64,000 nucleotides of DNA from Eudorina sp. 2006-703-Eu-15. Taxonomy: Eukaryota > Chlorophyta > Chlorophyceae > Chlamydomonadales > Volvocaceae. This document shows positions 11,230-31,700 of this stretch, one piece after another. Position 1 is the stretch's first letter, and each line of letters starts with the position of its first letter. Below the pieces are notes generated by a model, which made no database searches, was not told the DNA's origin, and saw nothing but the letters and a program-made list of their open reading frames with translations. A program made the position numbers and the translations under genes. The stretch spans positions 124,001 through 188,000 of the forward strand of contig BDSI01000143.1 of the NCBI GenBank assembly GCA_003117195.1, in the 5' to 3' direction.

Positions 11230-14225
11230 ATGGCCCTGGAGCTTCAGGCCGCGGAGAGGGCGGTGGACTTTACCTTTAAGGTAACTGACGGCCGGCGTGG
11301 AGCTTCCGTCCTCACGTCTGCGGACGTACCGAGTATTACTCGTCCTCAGGTCGAAAAGCCGTACACTTCCAGTCGCCTTACCAACCGAACGCTATCCGAA
11401 GGTGGACAGCGGAGGTCCTTCCTGCCAGCTCAGTACCGGCAATACGCTACAGGCAACAGCGCGGGGGGCATCCGATGCATCGCTTGTGCCATCTGCACGC
11501 GCAAAACCGGCGCCCCTGTATCTCGCCCGCGACGCAGCACCGCAACCTCATATCACCCACCACGACAGTGTACTCCCCCGCTCCCCCTCCGCCCTCCTGC
11601 CCCCCTGGCTCGGTCAGATTCTCCTGTTGGGCGACTCCGGCGTCGGAAAGACCAGCTTGCTCACCCGCTTCGCGCATGACAGCTTCGATGAGAAGGTCGC
11701 GTCCACCATCGGTGAGGGAGCCGTGTACGGTATGCTCTCACCCAGCTCTTAATAGGAGCGGCGGTGGCAGTGGCAGTGCGGCTATCCACAGGCGGGCACT
11801 GAAGGTCTGGAACACAGACGAGGGCCCTGGAGGGGGTTAGGTATTATTATTAAGGATGTTACAGCGGACCCCGCGGATCATCGGTGGTTAGGTGTGTAAC
11901 GTTACATACCTACGATGCCCCGACAAGGGGCGCGAAAAGACGCCCCGGGGCCCGATGTGGCGGCGCTCCCACAGCCCACGTGCCCTGCCCCGCTGGCCTC
12001 ATGGGCAGATGTGGTGGCAGCGACTTGGAGGCCCTTATCAATGAACGTTACAGCGGACCCCAAAAGCGGACCCGTATGTGGGACCCGCGCATGTGTGTGT
12101 AGGGTGTGTAAAAGATAACTGAGCCGCGAGAAGCGAAGTCCAGCGTGTAGGGTGTGTAGGGTGTGTGTGTGTTGTAGCGCGCGCATGTGTTTGTGGCCGG
12201 GCAGGCAGAGTAGGAGTGCGTGACCTGCAAGGGCATGGCTAAGCTCGAAGTTGCTCGTATGTGTGTGTAACAAAGGAATTGCGTGTGCATGCGCCCCCGG
12301 CTGCTGTCCAGGGGTCGACTTCGCGGTGAAGAAGCTCTCGGTGTACGACAAGCGCGTCAAGCTGACCGTGTGGGATACCGCGGGCCAGGAGAAGTTCCGC
12401 ACCCTGACCAGCACCTTCTACCGGGGGGCCAAGGGCATCATCCTCGGTGGGTGTCCGTTGGGTCAGCGGACCCCCCCGCGGGTACTGGTTGGGCTCCGGG
12501 GCCGGAGGGGGGAGGGAAGTGCGGTCGCGGTTTCGCGGTCTTGAAAGAGCGGGCCGCCGAGGGTGCGACGGGGCTCAGACACAAGACGCGGCAGGTGGAG
12601 TGGGAAGAGCCGCAGTCGTGCGGCAGCCTGATGGGACCGTTGGGACGTGATAGAACATAGAATGGGGGGCGCGTTCCTCTGCCTGCGTTCCTTTCCCACC
12701 TCGTTGGTACGACACATGGTGCAGTGTACGACGTGTCGAGGCCCGACACGCTCCGGCACCTGGAGGAGCAATGGATGAAGGAACTGGAGCTGTACGGCAC
12801 TGAGTCGGACGCCGTGCGCATGGTCGTGGCGAACAAGGTCGATGTGGTGAGCAGCGCGCGGGGAGCAGCATCGGGGATTGGGCTGCAGATCTTCAAGATC
12901 GGATCTTCCCGCTTTCCTGCGCAGCCCACTGGGCCACTCCGCCCCAACGTCGGGCCACAAGCTGTCAGGGGAGGGCCGGGGGCAGGGAGTCTCGAGGCTG
13001 AGGAGCAAGGGCCCCTCCCGTCTGGGCCCCACCGGCCAGATCTAGGGGATTTTACTGCCCCGGCAGCGGGCTACCGTACTGTACTGCTCCACGAGGTACC
13101 GCTGGCGCCCGCCCTTGCCGGGCGGCCCCCTGGCTCCAGACCTCCCTTCCCCCGGGCCGCTGTGTGCATCCGGGTTCGTTCTGTATGTCTTGTGTCCCAA
13201 TTTACCGTATTCCTCCGGCCCGGCCCGGCCCCGGCCCCGCCCCGCCCCGCCCCGGCCCGCCGACAACCACGCGCAGGGGGACGCGCGGCGGGTGTCCTGG
13301 CACGAGGGTTCGGACTTCGCCCGGCGCCACGGCTGCCTGTTCGTGGAGACCTCCGCCAAGACCAACGTGGCGGTGGCGAACGCGTTCGAGGAGCTGGTGC
13401 TCAAAGTAGGCAGTAGGCAGGGGGAGGAGGCGGATGGTGGGGCGGATGGTGGGGCGGATGAGGGGCTGATGGGTTCGCGAGTCGATGGTCCAGAGGGGTG
13501 CGGGTCGGGGTCGTAGGAGGGGGAGAAGGGCGGAGGGCGGGAGGGAGGGGGGGAGGGAGGCGGGGAGGGAGGGCGGGAGGGAGAGTGTGGGGCAGGGGGG
13601 CACGGTGCCGCGGGGGCCGCGAGGTGGGTTGAGCGGGGTGCCGGGGGAGGGTTGGTTGTCAGGGTTGTGCGGAGCAGTCTATCGGCTCGGAGCAGTCTGT
13701 CGAGAGCTTGCCTGCGGATGCGGTCACGGAGCGGACTTGGCTGCATGGGGGGACAGACGTGGGAGGCGTGTGGCGGTTGGTATGGGTGGCGGGGTAAGGC
13801 CCGGAGGGGATATGCCGTATTCCTGGTTTGGTTTCGGAGCCTTCTGGGGTCTGGGACGGCTCTAGGGTCACCCGGGGGCGCTGCGGGGCGGGTTATGGGG
13901 CCGTCGAGTGAACGTCCTGCGGCCGGGTGGCCAGCGCGCCCGCCTCCACACCCACCACACACATACACAGGGTATGTGTGTTGGTACTTGCTTTGGGTCA
14001 GGCGGGTCCCGTAGGGATCAACTCAGAACTCACCCCACCCATGCATCGCCATCGCCCCGCTCATGGCCCCAACCCCCTGAACCCCCTGGGCCCCTGGCCC
14101 CCTCCGTGCATACACAGATATTGGAGACGCCGTCTCTGCTGGAGGATGCCGGCGTGTGTTCCGGGACGGTACGACTAGACAACCCCCAGAACGCGTACAG
14201 CATGTACGACTACTGCTACTGCTGA
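11230..14225 (+). CDS. RAB18: Rab18/RabC-type small GTPase
   Basis: Exons 11230-11280, 11618-11711, 12312-12446, 12725-12846, 13277-13405 and 14118-14225 give 212 residues. All GTPase boxes are present: P-loop GDSGVGKT (22-29), switch I STIGVDF with Thr47, switch [11 protein letters not shown] (69-77), NKVD (130-133) and ETSAK (158-162). The sequence [13 protein letters not shown] and [15 protein letters not shown] follow Rab18/plant RabC rather than Rab1 or Rab5 classes. The C terminus ends in Cys-Tyr-Cys, a CxC double geranylgeranylation signal for membrane anchoring. Rab18 proteins act at the ER, lipid droplets and related traffic; the algal site is inferred. The family is normally 200-215 residues, so this is full length. 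Phases close across every junction, including two split glycine/valine codons. Confidence 0.93.
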
Positions 14226-15002
14226 GACGACGTGCGCGCAGCGCCGCCTGTAGGTCCACGCCGATGCCGGGGCATCGCCCCGCCGGGGGGTGGGTGGATG
14301 GGGGATGCTTGGGGTCAACGGCACGAGGACGGTGATGGGGCTACTGCCGTCGTTGCTCCTGCTCCTGCTGCTGCTCCTGCTGCTGGTGTTGTAGCTGCTG
14401 GGAGTGGTGCTGCTTCCGCTGTTTGGCGATTCTTGAGACGGCATCCACATCCCGCCGTCAGGGGCCATCTCGACGCTGGTGAGCTGGTTGTGTTTGGGGG
14501 TGTTGCACCGTGCCGGATGTGGGCCCAGAGTTGGGCGGTTTCGAGGGCAAGGAAGCCGTCTTCTTCAGAAACTGGATTGGATGAAAGGATGGGTCTAGGG
14601 TGGGTGGGTGGGTGGGTGGATGGATGGGTGGGGCTGTAAGAGGGGGTGGAGTGGGGTGGGGTGGGGGCAGGGAGATCAATGTCGTTGGACCATATATGCG
14701 AGTTGGATGCCAGGGGCCTGGGGCTGGGATGTGCAGGGTATTGCTCGGTGCGGGGTCGTACTGTGCCGTAAACCGTTGAGCGTTGGTTCGAGCTTTGAGC
14801 GGGAAAGCAGTTGTGCGCAGTTGTGTCGTCGAGCTCTTCCTCTTTATTGCAGTACATGCTATGTGTCGTACGGTCTGTTGTCATAGCTCGTTATAAGTTT
14901 ATCGTCGTCTTCTCTTCCTTTTCTTTTCTCTTCCCTTCATACGTGTCGTTTTATGTTGATATGTTGATGCTATGCTGCGCGTGCTGTGCTAGTATCCCAC
15001 CG

Positions 15003-15007
15003 TGTAA
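15003..15007 (+). promoter_or_regulatory. TGTAA poly(A) signal of RAB18
   Basis: TGTAA about 780 bases after the stop codon. The 3' UTR carries a CTG/CTC-rich stretch near 14350-14395. Confidence 0.55.
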
Positions 15008-16624
15008 CATGCGTTGAGAAAGATACGACCTACCGATATGCGTTGGATTTCGGCACACCCTCGTTTTCGAGCGAACTCCGCGGTTGTGGACGTGACTGAG
15101 GGCATGCAATTAGTGATGGTACGGTCTTGTACGGCCTTGTACAGATCTATGGACGAATGACACTCGAAAGGGTCCCTGAAGTGATCCTTTTGAGGGGGCG
15201 TCGTATCCTCAGGAAGCGAGATCGCGGTGTGGTTTGGAGTGGGATATCTTGCCCCGGCACCTCAATCTCTTTGACTTGACAGCCTCTCTGGGGTGCGGTC
15301 TCGTGGCTTGGGTAGGGCCCCCCCTCGGGCATCAGCGTTGCTTTGGCATCTGGGTGGCAGAGAGGTGGGCAGAGGGGTGGCGGAGGGGTGGCAGAGGGGG
15401 TGGCGGAGGGTGTGTACTGGGCCACGTCACACGTGTCAAGTCGGTACTGCCGGTGGCGGTGGGGGCCCCCGTCGTCGCCGCCGTGTCCGGTGGGGGATCC
15501 CGTCCCTCCCGAATGCGAGCCGGGAGCTGAGCTGCCGGGCGGGGAGGTCCGGTCCGCGGACGAGAACACGAGTAACGTGTGCGGTGCCAAATCACTCGCT
15601 CCGGTCTTTTGAATGGTTGGCACGTTTGAAAAGCCCTTGGCAGGCCTCGCTGTTCAGGAGTTTGAGTGGGCGCCATTGCGGGTCTCCGGGGCAGGTTGGA
15701 AAGTGTCGGAAGAGGGTCTGGGCCCGAGGGGCCGAAACGTGCGAGCCGCGCAACAGCAGGTGATGGCAAGAGGCGTGGGCCCGTCGTGGAGGCCCTGTCA
15801 GGCCCTGTCATGTACGACGACAGCCGTGAGAGTGGGCTCTCCAGGAGGAGACCTGGTCCACCTCATGAGAGAGGGGAGGCATGCGGACACACTCGCTTTG
15901 CTCCTGTTTCTCGTACACGGAGGCGAGGTGTCGAATCTGACCTGGGTTCGGGCCAGGTCATGAGTATCAGGCTGGTTTGGGTGTCGGTCAATCAGCATCT
16001 GAGCGCTGAGGTAACCGTCAGGGTAGGACACTGTCCGGTCCCGGGCGTGGTGCAGGAAACGTCTAGGACGCCGTGCAAAGTATGGACGAGCATTGACAAT
16101 CGCAGGCGCCGTACAAACGTCCTTGCATCCGAAGCAGTAATCTTTGTGTGCGAACCAGCATGATGCCTTGCACTTGCATATCTTTGCTGCTCCATGGTTC
16201 TGGAACACACCTAAACATTCCGCCTGCCCCATTTTAAACCATCGAGAGCAGCCGGAAGCGCAATTTGGTTTCATAATACAGTGCTACTTATACAATCGTT
16301 AACCCGCCACAGCGTTACTCAGCTATGGACGATTGTGACTGATGTCGTTGCCATCGCGCCTCCGATGGCTGCTGCCCGGCTACGGCTTAGGCCCCGCATT
16401 AGCATCGCGCGGATGTGGCGGACCGAAGGCAAGATTACACAACAAATAGCCTTCTGCACTGCAGATTATTTCCACTTCAACTTTCAGACGCTTTCGACCA
16501 ACCACCATGCGTCACCCTTGGCACAACCAACGCGCAGGCCAGCGACCTGCCTCATCAGCAGTCATATCGTATCATACAGTAACTTGCAAAATTCCAATCT
16601 TCGCAACTTGCCCCTTTCTGGCAG
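15008..16624. other. Intergenic and unresolved 5' part of the OPR-RAP gene
   Basis: No protein family is recognised. A possible short first exon of the following gene is 15960-16010 (MSIRLVWVSVNQHLSAE then GTAACC), which would splice in phase to the acceptor at 16624. An alternative leader is the ATG at 16365 (MAAARLRLRPRISIAR), which looks more like a transit peptide but has no good donor before 16624. On the minus strand a Cys-rich frame (15798-16274) has no supporting context. Confidence 0.4.
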
Positions 16625-23504
<6,880 letters not shown>

Positions 23505-23948
23505 TAAAAAGAAAGTTGAGGCCTGATGAGGTTACCATCAATGGTTGATTTTGTGATTGGAGGTTATTCAGCGGCGACAGGGCATGACCTAGTATCAGTG
23601 TCTTGCGGGGGCCGTTGGTAGTTGTGCGTTCGTTCGCGTTTGGAGGGGGCCAATGTATTGAATGTGATGCCGTGCCGTGGAAATCTTGCAGAAATGAAGG
23701 CCTTCAGGGGGAAGAAGATAATGCGTCTGTTGCGGGTGCTCACACAGATTGTGCGTCGGGGCTCCTCTGACTTGGAACGTTGAAACAACTGAGACCTAGA
23801 TGCGAGGCGCGAAGGCGGGCGCGTTTCCGTGGAGCCCAGCAAGTAATTGACATGGTGATTTTATACCTTCTTAAAAGTTTGGCTTGGCAAAAAGTACTAA
23901 CTGGGTGACTCGGCCGGAGCTAGACCTTTGTGCATTGAATGCCGACTC

Positions 23949-23953
23949 TGTAA
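23949..23953 (+). promoter_or_regulatory. TGTAA poly(A) signal of the OPR-RAP gene
   Basis: TGTAA 445 bases after the stop, in AT-richer sequence typical of a 3' UTR end. Confidence 0.6.
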
Positions 23954-26642
23954 ATCTATGCTAACATGAAGTGATGTCCGTCAAGAGGGCTCTCAGGATT
24001 TGTGCGTTGAAGCAGGAGTTGATTATTATGATGAGGATGTACGGCCAACCGAAAACATTGCAAATAATTTCCAACGTTTCTGCCTTGGCGGGTCGTTCCA
24101 ACATCTACGTGACTCACTTGATTTATCAACAACTGTTTAACTCAGCAAGGCGCGCTTGGGTCGTGCCGCGCTGCCCGTTGGTGGCTCTTTTATCGGTAGG
24201 CGCATTCAAGTGACCCACACGTGCACAGTTATGGCTCATAATATGAACTATTGATTGTTGTTACGATTTATGACTTACCACTGCAGGATATCCTGATGTT
24301 CTAGCCAGTTGCTCTGTCGGTTATTCTCGTCTGCCAACTCTTCAACTTGGCAAGTGGGACAGCAACAAATAACGTGGAGTCTGTACACTATGTATGCTTA
24401 TGTATTACCTCGCTGCATGCAGGTTTCAAGTACTAGGTCGAAACGCTCCTTGTGGTTGCCGGCAATCGACGAGCTTATTATGGAGCAAAGCCGTCAATAC
24501 CGTGGTGGACCTTTGACCCTCGAGGGCCTGGGCAAACGTCCATTCATCCCACGTAATGGCCCAAGCATGCCCGGTCTCAGTCCCCGCGCGAACAGCAGGA
24601 ACGGTGGTGCCTGGCCAGCTTCTCAGTCGCCCGTTTCGGCGTCCCAGGTTGTGCTGCCGCCCCTGCCACGCCCCATGGCCGTCCGGGACATGCAGCTAAC
24701 GTCAATCGTTGGTGCCCGCTGCCCCTCACTCTCACGAGCTGATGTCCCCGTGCTGCCTATGTTGTCGCCGTTCGCTGCCCGTCGGGCGGACATCTCAGTG
24801 AAATCAGCCGCGTAGGAAAGCCATATGCTGTCAGATACCGGAATTGCCGGATCGCCGCTGCCTATCGGGGCATCCCGATAAGCCCGACGAGAAGACGTCA
24901 GCTGTGACGTCTCAAATGCGCAAACGGCAGTCGCTGCGGCCGCCGGGCAGTTTTTTCGTTGGCTGAGTTCGTTGGCTGCGGGCACTGCACTCTGAACGCG
25001 ACATTTATTAATTCTTTTCCCTGTTTGAGAGTTGCTCTGCTGGCGGTGTACATGAAGTGGCCTCTGGGAAATCTTCGTTATTTGGGGGAATTTACAAGGT
25101 TGACGGGATATAATCGAGGGTCTGCAGCGGGGATTTGTTGCGGGGCTTGTAACCCAAGCGGTTCGGAGGGGACCTTCCAGAAAGGGCTGAGAATTACAAC
25201 TGCTGCGTCGGGAGAGATGGGTGCGCAGGGATGTGTATTTCGCCATGACTTGTTTGTTAAGCGCGGTGACCTGGGTACGCCTCTGCTGGCGTACGTGGCC
25301 CTATGCATCCGTGGGTGGGCGGTGCTTTCGTACGTTTGGTGCTTACTCAGGATGGTTGACACCACAATTCAAATTACTTTATTGGGATGACACAGCCCCC
25401 GATATACCTGGATCACCGAATTGGGAATCGGTGGCGCAGCGGCATGCTGAGGTTGACTGGATGGGCGCGCGTGCGTATCTTCATTTCTGGTTGGATGGCG
25501 GCGTGATGTGTACGGCGCGGGGCAGTGTACTGCATATATTTCTTTGTACCAGAAGCCGGTTCTCGTGTCCCAGAGGCGCACCGGGCCATGCGCATGGGGG
25601 GCGGGTACGGCACATAAATAGTTGACGTATTACCGTACGTGACATTGACCGGCACCGTGCTAGCGTACGCCGCGAGCTCCCTGAAGTTCATGGCGGATTT
25701 ATATGCGGGTGTTCGCATGGATATATGACATACAGTACCTACGACATACTTCATCTTACATACGGTTCCTGAACTTCTGATGTACGGTCTGTCTGCCTGT
25801 CTATTTGTTGCGGAGGATGTCGGCTGTGGTTGGCAATGGTAGCAGTGAAGCAGAGCAGGCAGCGGCTGCGCCTGCCCTGCCCCGCCCTTGCGCGCGTGTA
25901 TATGTACGGCATTATAGGCAGGCTGCATGTAACGATACCACATGCAAGGCCGGCATCTAACACGGCGTTGCTTTGTGGTCGGGGGGGGGGGCAATGAGGC
26001 GACGAGACATTGCTCGAATGAATGACGTTAAGAAAGAGCGGAAGTTCATGCGATATCGATGGCCTCATATTTGGGATGATGACACTGGCGGGAGATGGCT
26101 TGAATCCGCTGAAAGCGTTTCCCGGTTGGACAGCTGCGGCGATATAGTCCCGCAGTTCGGCGCTGCACCATGATGGCCGTGTGTGCGCTTTGCACGGCGC
26201 TCGTAGTTGTATCGGGGGCTCGGAATGGCAAGTGCTGTGCAGTGAACTGTACGGTGGTGACGTAGTATAACTTCACACAAGTGTGCGCGGCGTGAGGGGG
26301 GAACGGTGCGCAGTTCGGGCAAGTATGGAACCCGATGCGTTGGAACTAATGCGCGTCATGCAGTACCGAAGATTTTGAAGCACGAGCTGTACCCTCCTTG
26401 ATCAAAGCTGTAATACAGTAGCCTTCCCGGTGGCATATGGGCTTACGGGTTCTCGCAGTCACTGCCACTGATTCATCATCATCAGCAGTCCCTCAGTGAT
26501 CCGTTGGCCTACCGATATACGGCCGATGTGATGCTGGTTCAGCTGTGGCTGCGAGATGCACCTGACCGTCCATGTCTAAAACCTTAACTCTGATGGACGT
26601 TGTAGCACGCTTTGTGGCTGTGGCCAAAGCCGTAATTGGGCG
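23954..26642. other. Intergenic, little supported
   Basis: AT-richer than the gene blocks. Apart from the possible terminal exon at 24423-24815 no frame has splice support or family similarity. Confidence 0.5.
24423..24815 (+). CDS. Possible terminal exon of an unknown gene
   Basis: An acceptor-like GCATGCAG at 24415-24422 is followed by a frame of 130 codons ending in TAG. The predicted segment is Pro/Arg/Ser-rich (LTLEGLGKRPFIPRNGPSM, VVLPPLPRPMAVRDMQLT) and uses GC-ending codons more than its surroundings. No upstream exon was found: the frame at 23974-24213 (MSVKRALRICALKQELIIMM) has no consensus donor. Not recognised; may be non-coding. Confidence 0.25.
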   Translation, partial: VSSTRSKRSLWLPAIDELIMEQSRQYRGGPLTLEGLGKRPFIPRNGPSMPGLSPRANSRNGGAWPASQSPVSASQVVLPPLPRPMAVRDMQLTSIVGARCPSLSRADVPVLPMLSPFAARRADISVKSAA

Positions 26643-26647
26643 TTACA
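26643..26647 (-). promoter_or_regulatory. TGTAA poly(A) signal candidate for PRPL22
   Basis: The first minus-strand TGTAA downstream of the PRPL22 stop, some 850 bases away. This would make an unusually long 3' UTR for a ribosomal protein gene. Confidence 0.35.
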
Positions 26648-27497
26648 ACCACCTCATGCCTTCCTGGTCCCCCCCCCGCATGTACGAACACCGTTATCGA
26701 AGGGACCGACCAACAAACGATCCCCGGGGACCTGCCGTCACCTCTGTCGGGAGACCTGCAGCCCTCGTGGAGGCCCGGACGTGCAACCAATTCCAGCGAA
26801 CTTCCCCCTGTTGCCGAGTCCAACAGAGGCGATGATCGGCCCCGGGGCAGGCTCCACACCGCCCCTGCTACACCCGACGCGGTTGCAGCCCTCGACCTCG
26901 CGTGGCGTCAGCCCACCACCACAGTCCGGACAGACTAACCTTGATATCCTTCGCCCTCTCGGGCCCCGCCAGGCCCAACCGCGCCTCTTGCTTCGGTTCA
27001 CCGGCGGCCCTTCACGCCGAGGGTTGGGATCCAAACCGGTAATGAAACACGCCCCACCGAAAATTTCGCCAGGGTTGGGCGACCCATTACCAGCGGCCCC
27101 CCGCCCCCAGACCCCCAAACACTACAGGACAGCACACACATGCCCCGCTCTTCACGGGGGTCATCGCAGCGATGTTGATGCCCAGCACTTCCGAAGCCCT
27201 GTTCGCGTCCATGCGACCCAGATGGATCCAATGATGCCGCAGAATATAGCCGCATCATTGACCAAACGTCTGTCCGGAGGCAGCTCGTCTGTAGGCCAAG
27301 TCCAGCTCTGCTTGCTGACCCAGTGGCCCAGTGCTGAGCTAATACCAACTCCTCTCAGGCGGCCATTGCCAGAGCAGCAGCACCGTCCGCGGCGACCCTT
27401 CCGCCACAGTCCCATCCGCAGCAGCAGATCAGCTGCAGCGCCACTTTCAGCCCAGGCTGCGTTTGAACGACTGCCCGCCAGTTAGATATAGAGTGCT
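26648..27497. other. Probable 3' UTR of PRPL22, with an opposing open frame
   Basis: Plus-strand frames are open here (26636-26938 and 26781-27485), with Pro/Arg/Gly-rich translations and no known domain. The second ends only 12 bases before the PRPL22 stop. Without splice or family support it is left as untranslated sequence. Confidence 0.4.
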
Positions 27498-28483
<986 letters not shown>

Positions 28484-28752
28484 CTTTGTGGCGTGCAGCA
28501 ACGACCAACCTAAGTAAATATGCAAATCCTAACCTTTTGACCGTGCTGAATGCTTACTGCTAAGGAGTTTGCCAAGGACGTTTGCGAGCGTACGAGCACC
28601 CGCGTAAGGCCTGAATGAAGCTTCTTTCCCAAAGGCCGGAAGGCCGCCTTCCAATTGCAGAACTGCTGCTCCTGTGTACTTAAGCAAGATGTGGCGACAC
28701 AGAGGCTGCCAACACTTGTGCCGAGTGTTACCGGTATAAAACATTCGCAAAA
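28484..28752. promoter_or_regulatory. 269-bp bidirectional promoter, PRPL22 / RIO1
   Basis: The two start codons are only 269 bases apart and divergent. Both genes serve ribosome production, so shared control is plausible. TATAAAA at 28735-28741 sits 11 bases before the RIO1 ATG, too close to be its TATA box. Confidence 0.5.
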
Positions 28753-31700
28753 ATGCCTGCGACTCCAGCAGAGGAGGTTCCTTTTGAAGTGCTGCAAGAT
28801 CGATATGCCGACGATGATGATGACGACGTTGATGTTGGTCCTCAAGCTGAATGTCCGCCGCCGGTAGTCGAGGAACCTGACGGCGCTCGGAACTGCGACC
28901 CAGACCCCGCAGCAGCAATCATAGATGAAGATGATGACGACGATGACGACGTCGAAGAGGACGCTGCAGAGGACGAGGAGGACACGGGCAGTGAGGAGGA
29001 GGTCGTGGAAGCCCTTGAATGGGCGGACATGCGAGATGGTGCGTTGGGCACGTGCTGCACTGGACGCACACGCAGTCCATTGCGAATTTAATGTTATCAA
29101 AGTGGGCACCGTTAGCGCTCATTCGTGGAACTGCTGCGAAGAAGGACGGTGGCGCAGCTGGACGGGTGCATGGGAGGGGGTGCGAGCCGGTAGCCAACTA
29201 AGGGGGTTGCTCCAAAACGGCAACAGACACAGACCTTACCGCCTCTTGTTAGCGGAACTTACATACCGTGACACATCATTTTGCGAGTCATAAGGCTTAC
29301 GTGTGACCTACATGCACGGATGAGGCTGGGTACATCAACTGTCGACCACACCCGAACGGCTCATGCCTGGGCGCTCCGGGCGCTCCCGAGATGTAGGCGA
29401 CCACGACGCTTATAATACTCGGTCAACTACGATAACAATTTGTGAGCAAAATCTGTTTGTTTGTCGCAGACATGATGGACCGGGGGAACGCCGGCAGGAA
29501 CTTCAGCTCCGGGCTCCTGCGAAGACCCAACGCCGCGGGTGGAGCGGCCAACCGGCAAGCGGCCTTCCAACCCCGCACCGCAAACATGCAGGTAGGCTGG
29601 AGGATGGGGCGGGGAAGCGCGGGCGGACCTTTACCCCGGACCTCATCCCCGGCCGCGGGCGCCCCAGCGTCTTGAGAAGTCCGTCGGGCTCACCGGGAGC
29701 AGTCTCAGGATGCGTGCTCTCACCTGGCCTGACCTGCCTGGGCCGGACCTCATATGCCTGGACCGGACCTCATGCTCTGACCTGACCAGACCAGATTGGA
29801 CCTCATTTGCTTTGTACTAGTCTGGCCTGATTTGGGTTCGCGCTGTTGCGGATGGGGCAGATCGGGCCCTTTGTGCAATATGGCGGTATGGCGTTCCCGG
29901 GCGCCGTTTGCTCCGCGAGCCTTGCGTCTTTATATATCATTATCTGGTTTTACTGTACACCTCAATCCCAATGTGGACCCGCTCCGGAACCCTCAGCGCC
30001 TGGACAACCATTTCCACGGCGGCCGCATGGGGGGCGGCGGCGGCGGCGGCGGTGCCGTACTGGACGACCCCCTGGACGCGCTGGACGGCGTCTCGGCGCG
30101 TGTGTCCACCTCCGTGGCCAATGTCGTACGTACGACTGCGCTACGGGAGGGCGCGGCGCGCATCTCCACGAAAGACAAGTCAGACCGTGCAACGGTGGAG
30201 CAAGCCATCGACCCGCGCACTCGCATGGTGGGGCGATTGGGTCGGTTGAGGCGGTTGAGGCGGTTGGGGCGGTTGGGGCCGCACCGCGGACAGGGCCACT
30301 ACAAGCAAAGGGTTCTTCGTACCTAAATTAGCGCAGCTCTCGCACCGCCGTCTCGCTGCCCCTCTGGCCCTGGAGATGTCTACCAATATCCTATGCCCCC
30401 CGCTGCCCTGGCCCCCGACCCCAGGTCTTGTTCAAGATGCTCAATCGGGGGCTGTTCACGGAGATCAACGGGTGTGTGAGTACGGGCAAGGAGGCCAACG
30501 TGTACCACGCCAGTGGGGCGGAGGGTCAGGACATGGCCATCAAGATTTACAAGACGTCCATCCTGGTGTTCAAGGATCGGGACAGGTGGGGCGCAGCCGG
30601 GTGGGATAGGGGTAGGGTTGGGAAGAGGGGTCGCGCGGGGTTGAGCCTGAAGCAAAGATGAGGACTGCAGCTCACTTGCGCCAGAGCTCAAGAAACTTGT
30701 GGTGCCTACAGCGCTTTAATTTCCTTTGCGGCTCGGTACTCGTTCAATTACCCCCCAGTCATCAACGCACCAACGAACCATCTGACCATCCATTTGTACA
30801 ACATCCACTCACTCAACCAACCAACTACCCAACCAACCAACTACCTGAGCACTCCCCCATCCTCATCCATCCGTCCATTCACCTGACTGGTTGGCGGCGG
30901 ACGCCGACCCACGTGCCTCTCAACAACCCCACTCTCCTTCGCAGGTACGTCTCCGGTGACTTCCGCTTCCGCAACGGCTACTGCAAGTCCAACCCGCGGA
31001 AGATGGTCAAGGTGTGGGCGGAGAAGGAGATGCGGAACCTGATGCGGCTGCGCGCCGCCGGCATCAACGCACCGCTGCCGCTGCAGCTGCGGCTGCACGT
31101 GCTGGTGATGGAGTTCATCGGGGAGGACGGGGTGGCGGCGCCGCGGCTGCGGGACGCAGGGCTGCCGCTGCAGCGGCTGCGTACGGCATACACGGAGATG
31201 CTGCTGGTGCTCCGAAACCTGTTTCAGAAGTGTCGGCTCGTACACGCGGACTTGTCGGAGTACAACATCCTCTACCACAAGGTGCCGTCGCATGCGTGGG
31301 GGAGGTTGCTTGCGGGTGGGAGAGAGGAGTGGGGGCCCAGGTCCGGGGTGCCACATCCGGCGATGGCGGCGGGGGCTGCCATTGCGGGGGCACTGCCCAT
31401 GAAGGAAGGGTTAGGAAGCTCTAAGAACCTCTACTAAGCTCTAGGAACCTCTAGGAAGCGTTAGGAAGCTGTCGCAGGATTCGTGTGTAGAGTGTCGCCT
31501 CCAGTCTCTCCTCGCCGTGCGTATCTGGGCTGCCTGACCCTCACTCATGACGGCGGCCTTCGAAGCCACGGCAAAAGTAACGCTCACATGACCCCCGGCG
31601 TTTGCGACGTAGGAGGCGGTGCCCCGCGCGGGCTGTCTGTCCGCCTGCCCACTACTATGTGCCGGGACATCACCAAATCTGCCTCCCAATGAATGGCAGC

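Noticed and set aside
28735..28741. TATAAAA as RIO1 TATA box
   Set aside because: Only 11 bases from the start codon, leaving no room for a transcription start and leader.
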